DNA of 64,000 bases, taken from Diaporthe sp. PMI_573 (taxonomy: Eukaryota > Ascomycota > Sordariomycetes > Diaporthales > Diaporthaceae). The stretch spans positions 310,001-374,000 of the forward strand of contig JAJTUP010000051.1 of NCBI GenBank assembly GCA_021399435.1. The letters run 5' to 3'. A program made the translations under genes and the position numbers. Shown one piece after another: positions 20,001-29,473 of the stretch (position 1 is its first letter; every line of letters starts with the position of its first letter). The notes under the pieces are model-generated. The model was not told the origin of the DNA. It did no database searches and saw only the letters and a list, made by a program, of their open reading frames with translations.

Positions 20001-21741
20001 GCTGATTTAATAACCTCGTAATGTCCAATGTGTGTATCGCCGAGTCCAGTCCGCTGTCCCCAACGTTGGCCGCCATGCCGTCTGTGACAGCAAAGGAGGC
20101 CCCAACATCTCGAATGATATATGACTGGCGAGCGACGGAGGAGCTCGGATCCAATATTACATATCCCTTCCCGGCTTTCAAGACCGCCAGGATTGTAATG
20201 ATGAGTTTGGCGGACGTGTCCATGTGCAGGGGCACGACCTTGCTCTGCTGCACCAGCGGCTCATTCAGGAGCTGCCGGGCAACCCAATTTGCCGAGCTAT
20301 TGAGCTCTGTGAACGTGAGGGACTCACCCTCATAGGTCTCAACTGCCTTGGCCTCACCATTCTTGGCTGCCTGCTTCTCAATGAGGTCGTTGATACTGCG
20401 TGACGCGAGAGCGTCGACGGCAACGCGAGGCTGGCTGAATTGTAGCAACTGGGCTCGTTCTTGTGGGGATACAAGTCCAAGCTTCGACATGATGTGCGAT
20501 TTACTGCTCTCTGACATCCGTTCCAACACCACGCGGAGGTGCTCGAGCATGGCTCGCCCCTTGGATGTGCTGATGCCTTGGTGGTGCCGCACAACGAGGC
20601 GAGAAGAGGCCAAGCAGACGCAGACTTGCAAGGGCACATCCTTCAGCCTGTCCTGAGGCTCGCATCCAGCCACATCTAATTCAGTCACGTAGAAGCCAAC
20701 TTGCAACATTGGTGCACCTATGTGTTCACGGCGGCGGACGGCCATGGTAGACGTGGTTCTTGTCAAGACTTCGTCCAGCCTTTTGGCGAATTTACCAATC
20801 GTCTCGTCGGCGTTCATCGAGATTGCGACTGGAAGGATCATTTCCAGGGGGCCGATGGTGTCGCAATGAAGCCTGGGGGAATTTGGTCTCAAATTTGTGT
20901 AGAAGGCGACCTGGTCAGACTCGACATGACGCGAAAGGACGTGAGCCCATGCCGCCCGAATCAGGGTGTGGATATCCAGTTGGAATCGCCTTGCCAGTTT
21001 CATGATGAGGTCCTGTTCGATTGATACAAAGTTCTCAATAATAGGTGTCTCAACATCGGAGCTGGACGGCAGCCCTCCATACACGGGAACCTCATCCACT
21101 CCGGCTGACTGCCCATCGAGCTTTGCCTTGACCCAATCGGTCTCATCAGCCAGATGAGTATCGAAGGGGACTCTGACGGGGAAGCCAAGCCCTTTGTAGA
21201 ATGCATTGAAGTCGTGCCAGACAAGAAGAATGGACCGAGTATCCAAGACCGCGCGGTGGAAGTGGAGGGTGAGGGTAGGGGTGCCCTTATGGCCTTCATC
21301 GTATACCAGGACTGGAACTGTCTTCTTGATGAGGTCCGGCTGCCAAGCACCTATGTACATAGGAAGAACGTATTGGGTGATGGTTTGCTTTGTCGGCATG
21401 CCCCCATCTTCGCGGTGCTCGAGCATGGTACGCAGAATGGGATGATGAGCCGCCAGAGCTTGCCAGGTCATTCGAAGACGATCGAGACTGAAAGTCATAT
21501 GCTGGGGAAGTCGGAAAACGTGAGATGCCCACAGCTTTGACTTGTCCGATGTCAACTCAAGCACCTGCAACTGTGCCGGAGTGAGAGGGAGAGACTGGCT
21601 TTCGCCGAAGCCATCTAGCTCTGACTCTGTCACCTCAGCCCCAAATGAGAAGCCTCCAAAGTCGTCTTCGATTTCATATGGCGGGGTCGAAGGACCAGGC
21701 CACAGATGAGGTGAAGAGACATTCTTGTTAGGCAGAAGCAT
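14098..21741 (-). CDS. Two-module nonribosomal peptide synthetase (C*-A-T-C-A-T-C)
   Basis: One uninterrupted frame, open up to 22002, encodes a fungal NRPS. I prefer the ATG at 21741 (MLLPNKN), giving 2547 aa; the upstream 87 codons look non-conserved and contain a GTAAGT donor at 21900, suggesting a 5'-UTR intron. Domains, numbered from 22002: a degenerate condensation domain with HRAVLDT where HHxxxDG is expected (about 245); A1 (TSGTQGSPKG near 690, YRTGDM, NGKTEI); T1 (LGGDSLKAL, near 1092); C (MHHAIFDFWS, near 1284); A2 (TSGSTGLPKG near 1739, NCYGPTEA, YRTGDL, SGKTDRK); T2 (HGGDSIAAI, near 2145); and a terminal C with intact HHAMYDG (near 2346). There is no TE or reductase, so the last C domain probably releases or cyclises the product, as in many fungal NRPSs. 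A1 has Ser in place of the Asp that contacts the substrate amino group, whereas A2 keeps Asp (FDVSVSD). The product is unknown. Confidence 0.95.
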   Translation of the reverse strand: MLLPNKNVSSPHLWPGPSTPPYEIEDDFGGFSFGAEVTESELDGFGESQSLPLTPAQLQVLELTSDKSKLWASHVFRLPQHMTFSLDRLRMTWQALAAHHPILRTMLEHREDGGMPTKQTITQYVLPMYIGAWQPDLIKKTVPVLVYDEGHKGTPTLTLHFHRAVLDTRSILLVWHDFNAFYKGLGFPVRVPFDTHLADETDWVKAKLDGQSAGVDEVPVYGGLPSSSDVETPIIENFVSIEQDLIMKLARRFQLDIHTLIRAAWAHVLSRHVESDQVAFYTNLRPNSPRLHCDTIGPLEMILPVAISMNADETIGKFAKRLDEVLTRTTSTMAVRRREHIGAPMLQVGFYVTELDVAGCEPQDRLKDVPLQVCVCLASSRLVVRHHQGISTSKGRAMLEHLRVVLERMSESSKSHIMSKLGLVSPQERAQLLQFSQPRVAVDALASRSINDLIEKQAAKNGEAKAVETYEGESLTFTELNSSANWVARQLLNEPLVQQSKVVPLHMDTSAKLIITILAVLKAGKGYVILDPSSSVARQSYIIRDVGASFAVTDGMAANVGDSGLDSAIHTLDITRLLNQQEGRQEANLDLDVKPETTAYIIYTSGTQGSPKGVDISHRVAASGIACASEAVGTRALLFYNPVFSAAQRSILSTLAHGACLCTASRSTLHTSLKQVINEMRINKLGITSSTIGLLDPESMPTLKRITLTGERVDQSVVDRWAGHVEDLRNGYGLSECTQLSFGRALGQPGDDRGPNVLGRPSDTTAAFVLDAGTVELTPLHVAGELCLEGPQLASGYINKPEETARSFVPSPFTEGATLYRTGDMAVRHGDGSIEIVGRIDFQAKINGQRVEPGEIAALVRVQDGVEDAAVVACSVKGDADTALVAMVVPAVRDGAAADAAAQWPDLVTRLRGVAASSLPIYMVPRYWVRLDALPRSANGKTEIRSLRNQVKAMERDDLIRSSSRALSSAEQEVCQGEAEETLRSVWSKVLCLPLGSISRRHAFLELGGDSLKALGVIAELVAVDWVVSLGDLMRAESLTQAAQAMTRNDAGAFVDVTPFSLKPSDFTLDVDQYDDVYPATELQSGIISANATIGGYVYTRIFSVNAQSIDWTKLQVAFQKVVDENSIYRSVFTPSGAGFAQAVRKHFNLPWEFVNHGNDPDFSLQDFTRRLEGSMDVAESAIKVTVLNRSLLVVSMHHAIFDFWSSQFLFEDASDIYRGLTPVPRPQFNSFVSYAESLDKDKMDQFWAQYLEGAATTQLGAEQPCAPNTSSRRPIAGDIREFTSSTGFSIGVLLYLTWAIVLAKHTGNLDVTFAITLSGRDVPVQGVQQLNGPTLTTVPLRVRFEDGMDIAQGLSHVQGALWDLAEHAQHGLRRSLRAGGHSSDLFDTLVNFLVVNQDGRLADKTPLLKPYGDKPIWQTGYTGLELQEDPAAPGHFVVGLSGTLDPTRTEFLVQEFASIMEGILEDSTKRIADMDIITPPERSHLNRLSPPAGHHPALLHSKFEEVSASCPDRTAIQYGPSVSCTYGQLDGRANQVARFLRSKGLGPGSLVPICLPKSIEAIVATLAVLKAGAAFVPLDPDNPPERNNFIVEDVSATVVLTDENLRGIFDTESCAADVVDVYAIESSQLDSAPLDAAEVGLEADCLAYCIYTSGSTGLPKGVLVSHGAISAGIDSIIEAESVEPGWRLLQFSNFVFDVSVSDIFCMLGVGATLCMAPMEAMLSDLAKVINDMVVTRLFITPTVAKLLRPDEVPGVEGIYLAGEPVPQDLAEAWTTRGCTVMNCYGPTEASVLSVVGHINAGEDARIIGRPLRNVRALILETNGLREVPYGAVGELCLAGPQLARGYLNRPDATAKAFVTRHGERVYRTGDLVRWLLDGRMRCLGRIDSQVKIHGHRIEMGEIESAIQRTGLVRDAAVVVHEFQGMPTIVACCAMVMASGGAGPGSPEGLLPPSPEHVEALTATGVKLTSLPPYMVPTLWIPVTSLPLLASGKTDRKKLTAWVRELSPEMLQEYAGTDSSADYVAAETTEEVLLQSLWADLFRKPCSAISATSSFLAHGGDSIAAINLVGRARSNGYSLAVGDTLAFPLLQDMARRMRPLDTKSHGVVPRASLTMSAEMAAELGRSGIHEADVEVIYPVVPGIQDFLVRAEKPGQFWNCQAVRPLPEEIDFDTWVQLTTELTARNEILRSVWLKTAGVWSQVVLQNPALDLEVVQVRDADAKEDYIQRSWDKGFTVGNKPFVKYRLLVLADGTRELLIHIHHAMYDGTLLRIFDDEFKALYNGLPPPPTVPFGDFVTHLATGDRQPSLEFWETLLRDSPPPFPGTITDPSASHVYTATVDRQADLFASTCGVTAPIVFQTAFSLLLARLSGRNDVVYDNLITGRNVAMEDAQAIAGTCANFLPFRTSFEPREGLRGLLRATQDLFWRATEHGNVGLDDIYGGRRGADAARALFLFQPFEPAAPAGGVVDRHMRWIVMGLSRVRMPMDYALHLEVSKTPAGYRLKFKYDPRIFGPEEGDIERVAGLFRSILENMLAHSRSSIATIIPA

Positions 21742-22017
21742 TTTTGATACTGTCGTGACTGCTCTATCGAAGAAATGGTGCTTCAATGTGAGGGCCGTAG
21801 TAATAGAGAAACACGCCCGACACAGAAAATTATGTGCTAGAAACGTCACCGAGTCAACAATGAGACACCACGAGATATAGGCTGTCAAGGTAGAACTTAC
21901 TAGCTTCTTGTTCTGAAAGTGTAGCAGGCTCGAATGCGTTGGAAGGCCAACCAGTTGATAGTTTCCCGAGATCCAAAGCATTGGTTTAGATGTTGATACC
22001 ACAACAGAGGGCGGGGC

Positions 22018-22029
22018 TGATATATATCA
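22018..22029 (-). promoter_or_regulatory. TATA-like element upstream of the NRPS
   Basis: A TGATATATATCA palindrome lies just before the open frame of the NRPS. A TATA box here would start transcription near 21990, which makes the first ATG of the frame (22002) an unlikely start and favours a downstream ATG. Confidence 0.4.
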
Positions 22030-25000
22030 ACATCTGAGGCGGGGGGCAGAGTATCTGCGCTGGTTCAGCCGGGGAGACCAATATCGGCCGGCAGCAGAGG
22101 CTGGATTTCACCACGTGAACCAGCATTCAGACATTTCCCTCCCAATGAATCTCCAAGTCTTAGCTCCTTCCTTCAGAATCTCAACTCACCCCTCACGACT
22201 CTGTCTGTGCGGCCGGGATGACTTCAACCGTCCGCTCGCCAGCCTTGCGGCTCTGCCCGGGATGTCTCCATTCACATCTCGTCTTCGGCACAGCCTCAAC
22301 TGCGTGACCGCCGCTGTGCCCCGAAGACGACCCAATTTTACAACCACCCCCGCCCCCGTCCAGTAATCCCGACCAGAATTCATTCACCCTTCACTCGTAT
22401 TTCCTCCATTGCCGGTGAGTTTAATATATTAGTGCTTAGTTCCGCCGCACGGGTGCATCGTTGTTGCATGTCGGGTAACAACAGCAGTGATGGCTTCTGT
22501 CTTCACCCGATGCGGGAAGACGAGTTACTAATCGTTAGGAACTTTGGCCAAGTCCAGCCAGCCACGATTCTTTTGTGAAGCCTGCGATGTTGGCCGTAAA
22601 ATCCTTTCCACACAGATCGGCTGACTGTGAGCATCCTTAGATGAACTGGTGCGCAACCTCGTCGAAGAGGGGCGACTAGTTAGGCGAGTACGAATACAAA
22701 CAAAGGCTTTTTTGAGCCTATGTGATTTGTGTAGAAATGTTCCTAACCGGACTTCTCTCGCGCTTGTGCGTGTGCTGCTTATGGCTTGTCAGACGGGTCC
22801 TTTGAACTTGAACAACTCGGAGGACACCGAGTAAGCTGCCATCGATGGGCGGGGGCGGGGAGGGCCGGGCCCCTTTCTTCTTCTCAGCCCTACTATAGTA
22901 ATGTATAGCTCAGGGCGCTCGAATTGGCATGGAATCAAAGATCATAGCGTCTGCTGAAAGCATGTTACTGGTCAACCAAATTGGCGTTTCAAGCTAAGCA
23001 CGCTCTGGCAAAAAGACTCGACGGACGTCCTGTTCGTAGATCCAAAATTACTAATTAGAGACAAGATAATCAGAGACAGTTTGAGTGTGTTTGCGTGTGC
23101 GAGGTGAGGGCCCACTTGAATTCGCCGTGTGACACAAGCCCACACCCTTTAGGATTTAAACCTGGCCCCCTCGATTTCTAGCAGAGGTTTCCCTTAGGTA
23201 ACGCGCTGACTTAATTGCCCCATTGAGGACAGCTGCCCTGTCTCTGAATCTCCTCTCGCGACAGACAAAGTAATCAGGGACAAAATGCTCAGAAGTAAAT
23301 TATGCATACACAAATACTTACAGATATGGAAGCCAAGGACTTGGACACACTTTAGCTGTGCCCGGAGGAGTGATATCTTTGGAATAGTAACAACGTGCTC
23401 TTTATTAGAAGACCACCCATATCGAAGAAACTTTAGTATAGTCTTCCGAAAAGGGGGACTGAAAAGAATGAGCACAATCCTACAATCCTTTGAGCTGCAC
23501 GAATTCTAGATATTATTTGATTCCGCAGACAGTCCTTGGTGTTGCGAATTCATCGCTTAGAAACACACTTGGAGCGCTTATACTCATCAGGTTGCCATTT
23601 GTCATCTCGAAAAAATTTCACGTTATTCAAAATCAGAGACAATCAACTCTGTTGTGGAGCCTTGTGTAGGAAAGTTCACCCGATAGCGGTCAAGGGGGCA
23701 AGTCGGTATCACCGAGGAAGATCTCTCACACCGCCGAGGCTTATGGAAGCCTTGGGCTGATTCCCTGTCATCTAGGACCGTGCCATTGGCATTGTATCTG
23801 AGGTCGAATCCGAGCACGGAACCACCTCAGAAGCATACCTCAGTCGTAGTTTCTGGTCTCTAATTCCGGCTTCCGTTGAAAAATGGGGACACATCTACGT
23901 CTGTCACATGTGTAATCAGCCCAGGAGGCCGGCTGTAAATGTGCGACTCCGGCCGTGATTCTACTGGTGGACATGTTAGTACAACAGCTTCACTAAGGCC
24001 CCTGGACCTTCTTTAGCGCCGAGCTATTTCATGTCCTAGGACAATTATCATCCATACAGAGAGACCATCGTAGTATTGAGGCCGATAGAGTCGGCTTGTG
24101 TTCAGGATTAAGCACGCCACGGGTAGTTGGCGCCAAACTTCATGTCTTTCTCTTTTTCGTTGCGGCATTTGTCTTTCTATTAATCTCTGCAGGAATGCCT
24201 TCAAGAATCCGGCAGGATCGTAACTATACTGTAAATGCTGTGCTTCGGCAATGAGGCTCCTTGGAGTACCACCATACTGAGTAACGAGGAGGAGGTGACA
24301 CCAAAAGGGGATTGGGGGCCGTGAACGGTGACACAAGAGAGGGTGAGACGAAGGGGGCGGTGACTCTATCTCGCTTGGACCCGGACCGATGCCCGTGTTG
24401 ATAGTGCTTACGATGAACCGCTTCTTGGGTGAGCCCTTTCCCTCGGGCCTTGCCTTCCTGTGTTTTGACCTCTTCGTCCTCGTATCCACTAGTCAGAGGC
24501 TCTGAATCCTTCGGTAGACTTCATGGTTGCCAGCTGAATCATCATCGCCACCAACTATGCCATCAACATGGCCACCGCCATTGAATCCGCTCCTTACGAT
24601 GCCGCATACAATACTTTGACCGCTACGAGCCTTGTCATGAGCAGTCACAAAGTCAGGCCATTGGTTCATCCTTTGGAAGGTGCTTAGGAATCAGCCTAGG
24701 CGGATCTCCTGCCCGAGAGCAACGTAACACCGAACTGGACACCCTAGCGATGGGAGAGCGCACGGTTGCTTAGTGAAGAGTAATCGTGCCGGAATGAGGC
24801 ATTCCAAGATCGATACTGCGAAGCCTCGTTCCCAATTCTCGACATGAGAAGCTAGCATATCTCTCATTAGTCCCTGTGAAGATAAATAAACTATCGTCGT
24901 CGGGGTAGTTTCTGCGCTGCTTGATCTCCAGTTCATCACCTTTTCTTGAGCTTCAATCAGTATCGTCTATCCGAAGCACACTATCAAATCAATCCATAGT

Positions 25001-25055
25001 GCTGTCCTCATTATATTTACCCATATATTTACACCCTCTAGTTCCTCTGTTAAAC
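22030..25055. other. Long intergenic region with repeat relics
   Basis: Three kilobases lack a supported gene. ORFs at 22115-22366 and 24013-24489 have no recognised domain. A short coherent frame at 24568-24687 (MATAIESAPYDAAYNTLTAT, stop TAG) may be a gene relic. A tRNA-derived repeat lies at 23085-23221. The right end holds the promoter of the CMD-like gene. Confidence 0.4.
23085..23221 (-). repeat. tRNA-derived SINE-like element, copy A
   Basis: Read on the minus strand, it carries a B-box-like GGTTTAAATCC preceded by an A-box-like AAGTCAGCGCG about 50 bp upstream, as in tRNA-headed SINEs. It resembles 35758-35918 over its length (AGAAATCG, CCAGGTTTAAATCCT, CACAC...GCGGAT/GGCGAA) and, like it, ends in a CA-rich tail. 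Sequence similarity was judged by eye only. Confidence 0.5.
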
Positions 25056-25688
25056 ATGTCTTCGCAAGAAAACACTTCTGCATCCTTTCAACCTCCAAAG
25101 GGCCAACGAGCGGTCTTTCCTTATGTCGACACGAAGACCTGCTCAGCAGAGCTAGCTGAGGCTCTGAAGGTCCTCCCCTTCGAGCGCAATGTCCTCAAGC
25201 TGCTCGCAAACGCTGAGGGCTTCTTCCCGCCCATATCCACGCTCCTGGGCACTGTCTTCCGCAAGACGCGCGAGCTGCCGACACTAGAGTGGCAGCTGGT
25301 GGTGCTCCGCACCGCCGCCCTCATCAAGGCCCCTTACGTCTTCGAGATCAACTCCCCCGTCGCCCTCGTCAACGGCATGCCCAACCCCAAGCGCCTTCTC
25401 ATCGCCTTTGGCGAGGTCGACAACACTGAGTGGTTCACTGCGCGGGACCGCATCCTCCTCCGCTTCGTCAAGGAGCTCGTCGACAACAACACGACTTCCG
25501 ACGAGCTCTTGGGGGAGCTCAGGGCCCAATTCACCCCCAGGGAGATCATGGAGGTCATTGTCATTGTCGGGCTCTACACCATCTTTGGCCGTGTTGCCAA
25601 TGTGTCCCGTATTGACGAGGACCCTGAGATACCTGGGCTCATGGACTCCTTGACCACTTTGACCGGCCAGAAGGATCGTGGCGAATAA
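25056..25688 (+). CDS. Carboxymuconolactone decarboxylase (AhpD)-like protein
   Basis: The chosen ATG (25056, ACATGT context) gives 210 aa; the frame is open upstream to 24921, but that part is leader-like. The helical pattern is that of the fungal CMD/AhpD-like family: ALKVLPFERNVLKLLANAEGFFPPI, then TRELPTLEWQLVVLRTAAL, and a second long helix RDRILLRFVKELVDNNTTSDELL with FTPREIMEVIVIVGLYTIFGRVANV. In enzymes such as AhpD the segment after the first repeat carries a CxxC and a His; here the equivalent stretch reads APYVFEINSPVALVNG, with neither Cys nor His, so peroxidase chemistry is unlikely. Related fungal proteins occur in polyketide and peptide pathways, sometimes as cyclases or dehydratases. 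It sits between the NRPS and an exporter gene. Intronless. Confidence 0.82.
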   Translation: MSSQENTSASFQPPKGQRAVFPYVDTKTCSAELAEALKVLPFERNVLKLLANAEGFFPPISTLLGTVFRKTRELPTLEWQLVVLRTAALIKAPYVFEINSPVALVNGMPNPKRLLIAFGEVDNTEWFTARDRILLRFVKELVDNNTTSDELLGELRAQFTPREIMEVIVIVGLYTIFGRVANVSRIDEDPEIPGLMDSLTTLTGQKDRGE

Positions 25689-26991
25689 GCCTTTCTCAAT
25701 TAGGATTGGGTGGTCATTATGGAGTGACGGCTGGATGTTGAGTCTCTTGAATTAGATGAATTTACAAATAATTCTTTGCTACTGTTGGTCTAATGCCGTT
25801 GCCAATCGTTCTGTGCCTAGAGATGCTAGAAAGTAACGGAGTACCTCGCTCTCAGTCAGGCTTCATAGTTTGTGCATAGAATTTTCTCAAGCATGATAGT
25901 TTGACTCTGGCAACTGTGGTTCTCTGAATTATCGGTATGCAGATGCTGATATATTGCCATCGCATTAGAGAAATGGCAGCAGACACATATCAATGTCGGC
26001 AAAGACTCAGACCTACGGCCCTGAATTCGTATCAAAACAGCATGGTAATTGTCTTCTAGCTGAGGAAAAATGCAACCCTGGTGTTTTCCTTTTCTTGTTT
26101 TTGTTGCACAATGAGTTTTGTCTTAGTTGCTATTCTCCATGTAGTAATACAATGTCAGGAAGGCCGTGCTGAACACCCACATCAGCAAGACAATCATCAT
26201 CTTAGAGCCTCACTTTTTTAGTCCAACCAAGGGACGAAACTATGTGTGCTGATTGACATCCTTGTCGCTCAGTCATCAGGCTCAGGCTGTGTAACTTGAC
26301 CCATGAAATGTGCACAGCTACTGCATGGTCGAGAACACACCACCCGAAACTGTGCTACCCGACTTATTCTAGCCCCATATGACGCTGACACATGCCAATG
26401 GTGGATTCTATACCTCGCCCTATCACGTTAGGGTACTTCCTTCGGAATCAGCCGCACAACTTAATAAGCCGCACAGTCCCAACAAGCCACTTATCCCCAA
26501 TCTGGAGTAAATTGTTCGCTTAATGGTTTTCATGGCTTACGAAGGTCATTCTTTGTGAAACTACTTTACAATGTCTGATGTGCGGCGCAAAGTTTTTCCC
26601 GATTACAAAAGCAGTTTCTTTGTGAATCGATTTGACCATCCGTCTCACTTGGATGAATGCCCGAATAGTGCTTGTACACCGTACCGTGGGCGTAGTATAG
26701 CTCGGGAAGTCCGTGGGTCGATCGTTTTTCCTGTTAGCCCCGGGAGTGAGTGTTCTAAGTTTGTCAGCCTGTGCAGCCTTGTCGCGTTGGCTGCAATGGA
26801 GCATTGGTGACAGTATCTGCTGTGTATGTATATTAGTGCAGAGCCCATGTCGAATCCTAGGGCACTGGTGCTCAAGACTCAAGATAGAATAAACTTGGTC
26901 TCACTGATAAATGCCTTTGGGAAGCGTTCATCTCCTTCTTCGCATTGACTTTTCTTGAAAAATCCATTCCAAACATATCAGGAAACCTTCA
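25689..26991. other. Intergenic, nothing recognised
   Basis: 1.3 kb of moderately AT-rich sequence with only short ORFs. No RNA gene or transposon feature is seen. Confidence 0.4.
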
Positions 26992-29473
26992 ATGGCCGTC
27001 TCTAGCCTCGACCAGAGTGCGCTCGCCCCGCCACACAAAAGCGCGGAGTCTGATTCGTCAACTCCTTCTTTCATGTACGACGGTGACGCTGAAAAGAATC
27101 TCTCGTCGTCCAGTAGCGATGAAGCCACCGCTTCAGTTGCTAAGAAGGACGAGGGACAGAGAACGATCACGGGCTTCAAGGTAGGCGAGATCTGGTTCCT
27201 GCTCCAGCCCCCGAGATTTGGTACAGAAAATTTAATGAAGGGCAGTGGATTCTTGTTGTGACAGCCATCCTGTCGAGCCATATGCTTTTCGCCTTGGACA
27301 ACACCATTGTGGCGAACATTCAGCCGGTACGCATGCGTTCTCCCACCCACTGTTGTCGTTGATACTCAAATTGGGTGAACAAAGCATTGGCTGATGTATA
27401 TCCAGGCAATCATTGAGCAGTTCCAAGAGGCTGACCAGGTGGCATGGCTATCTGTGGCGTTCTCCCTCTGCTCTTCTGCTCTTGTGCTGCCTTGGTCAAA
27501 GTGCTACGCAACTTACAACGCCAAGTGGCTTTACATTGGCGTGAGTTCATTCACTCATTAACAAACTCCAACCTGAACCCCACTCTGGAAGCTGTAACAG
27601 CCGCTTCAGTAATCATCTAACAAACTTTTTGTAGAATGTGGTTTTCTTCATGGCAGGCTCAGCGCTCTGCGGTGCTGCCCAGAATATGAATGCTGAGATT
27701 ATCGGGCGGGCAATGGCTGGCGCTGGTGTAAGTCCCGTGTTACTTGTCATAGCCAAGGTGGCCAAAATGCATCTCGGACTGACTTGTGCTTGCAGGGCAG
27801 CGGGATGTATTTTGGTGTCCTCACACTCCTCAGTGTGAACACGACCGTATCGGAGCGGCCATTCTACATTGGACTCACAGCGGTTTCCTGGGGAATCGGG
27901 ACCGTAACAGGCCCGGCAATAGGAGGTGCATTTGCTGAAAGCAATGCTACCTGGAGATGGGTATGTTCTCGCTTTCAATTTTGGATTTTGCGAACTTCAT
28001 GACAACTGACCCTGCCACCCCGTCTGTTCTAGGCTTTCTACATCAACTTGGTCATCGGAGCAGCTTTCTCACCCGTCTACGTGTGGCTTCTCCCACCCTT
28101 TGACCCCCTCCCGGGCAAGACCCAGAAGGAGAAGCTCCAGACCATCGACTGGGTAGGAGCTGTCCTTTTTGTCGCTGCCCTGGCCTGTCTCATCATGGGC
28201 ATCAACTTTGGAGGCGTCAAGTGGGCATGGGGCGACGGGCGCTCCATTGCACTCTTCGTCGTCTCAGGGATCTGCTTCATCGTCTTCGGACTGCAGCAAT
28301 GCATGTATTGGTTCTGCAACGAGCAGACGCGGCTGTTCCCAATCCACTTCCTCAAGCGGCGATCACTCCTCTTACTCTTTATCCTCAACAGTATGCGTTC
28401 TCTCGTTCCTAATGATCTTCAATTTGATACGATCGCAGCTGACTCACCCCTTCACTGCAGCGCTTGCAAGCTCTGGCTTGTTCATCTCAGTCTACTACAT
28501 TCCGCTTTTCTTCCAGTTCACCCATGTGAGTTTCATGCCTCAACTCAGTGGCTCTTGAACTTTGCCTGACCGCGTCAAACAGGGAGACTCGGCCATCTAC
28601 TCATCCCTCCGGATTCTGCCATTTGTCATGGTCCTGATATTCGCCATCATTTTCAACGGGCATATGATGCAGAGGTTTGGCTACTACCTCCCCTGGTACC
28701 TTTTGGGCTCCGCGTTCGAGCTCGTAGCTGCTGTATTGATGTGTATGTCATCCAAACCCCGGCCTGCCGCTTTTGTGGAACACACCATATTGTCTACGGC
28801 CCAGTTTGATTTGAGACTCCGAGTAACTAACCGGAACAACAGATCTGGTGAAACCGGATACCTCCCCTCAAGCCATCTACGGCTATACCTCCCTGATGGC
28901 TCTGGGTGTCGGCTTCTTCAACCAGGCCGGCTACAGTGTCGTTCAGGCCAAGGTGAAGCCGGAGGAAATCCCGTGGGCGCTCGGATTCATGATGGTTTGT
29001 AAGTGCTACCGGCCGTATAACGGTTGCTTGACCCAGAAGCCTCCATTCCCGATCCCACATCCGTAATACACCTGCTAATTCGATGCCATATCAGCCCAAC
29101 TTGGCGGCATTGTCCTAGCATTAGGCATGGCAGGAGCAATCTTCGTCAACGAAGCAACCGCCGGACTCCTGAACCTCCTCCCAGACATGGATGAGGCCGT
29201 TGTGGTCAACGCCATCGCTGGAACCAGTAGCGGCCTATTCGAGACGCTGTCGGAAGAGCAGCAGACAGATGCCCTCGCAATCATCGTTCAGGCAATTGAC
29301 AACACGTAAGTCGCTGAGCTGGCACCGGTTCGACTAGGGAATTCGGTCTAGTTCCTAAGCTGACAGAATACAGGTACATTCTCTTGATCGCGGCTGGTGC
29401 CTTGGGAGTTCTCCTCTCTGTGTTCCTGAAGCGCGAGAGACTTTTCATGACGATGGCAGCAGGAGGCGCCTGA
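26992..29473 (+). CDS. DHA2-type MFS drug/toxin:H+ antiporter, 11 exons
   Basis: Exons are 26992-27180, 27246-27326, 27406-27540, 27635-27727, 27796-27960, 28033-28390, 28461-28525, 28583-28742, 28843-28998, 29095-29305 and 29374-29473. All introns are GT-AG and phases agree, giving 570 aa. An acidic, Ser-rich cytosolic N-terminus of about 63 residues precedes the first membrane span. Motifs of the 14-span DHA2 family are present: LDNTIV (residues 80-85), the antiporter motif C GIGTVTGPAIGG (199-210), and GRAMAGAGSGMYFG before it. The C-terminus ends with a Lys/Arg cytosolic tail. Members export fungal secondary metabolites and toxins across the plasma membrane. Its position 1.3 kb from the CMD-like gene and 5 kb from the NRPS fits a cluster exporter, but substrate is unknown. 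Confidence 0.9.

Noticed and set aside
24013..24489. 158-codon minus-strand ORF
   Set aside because: Composition and lack of domain suggest chance; no supporting structure.
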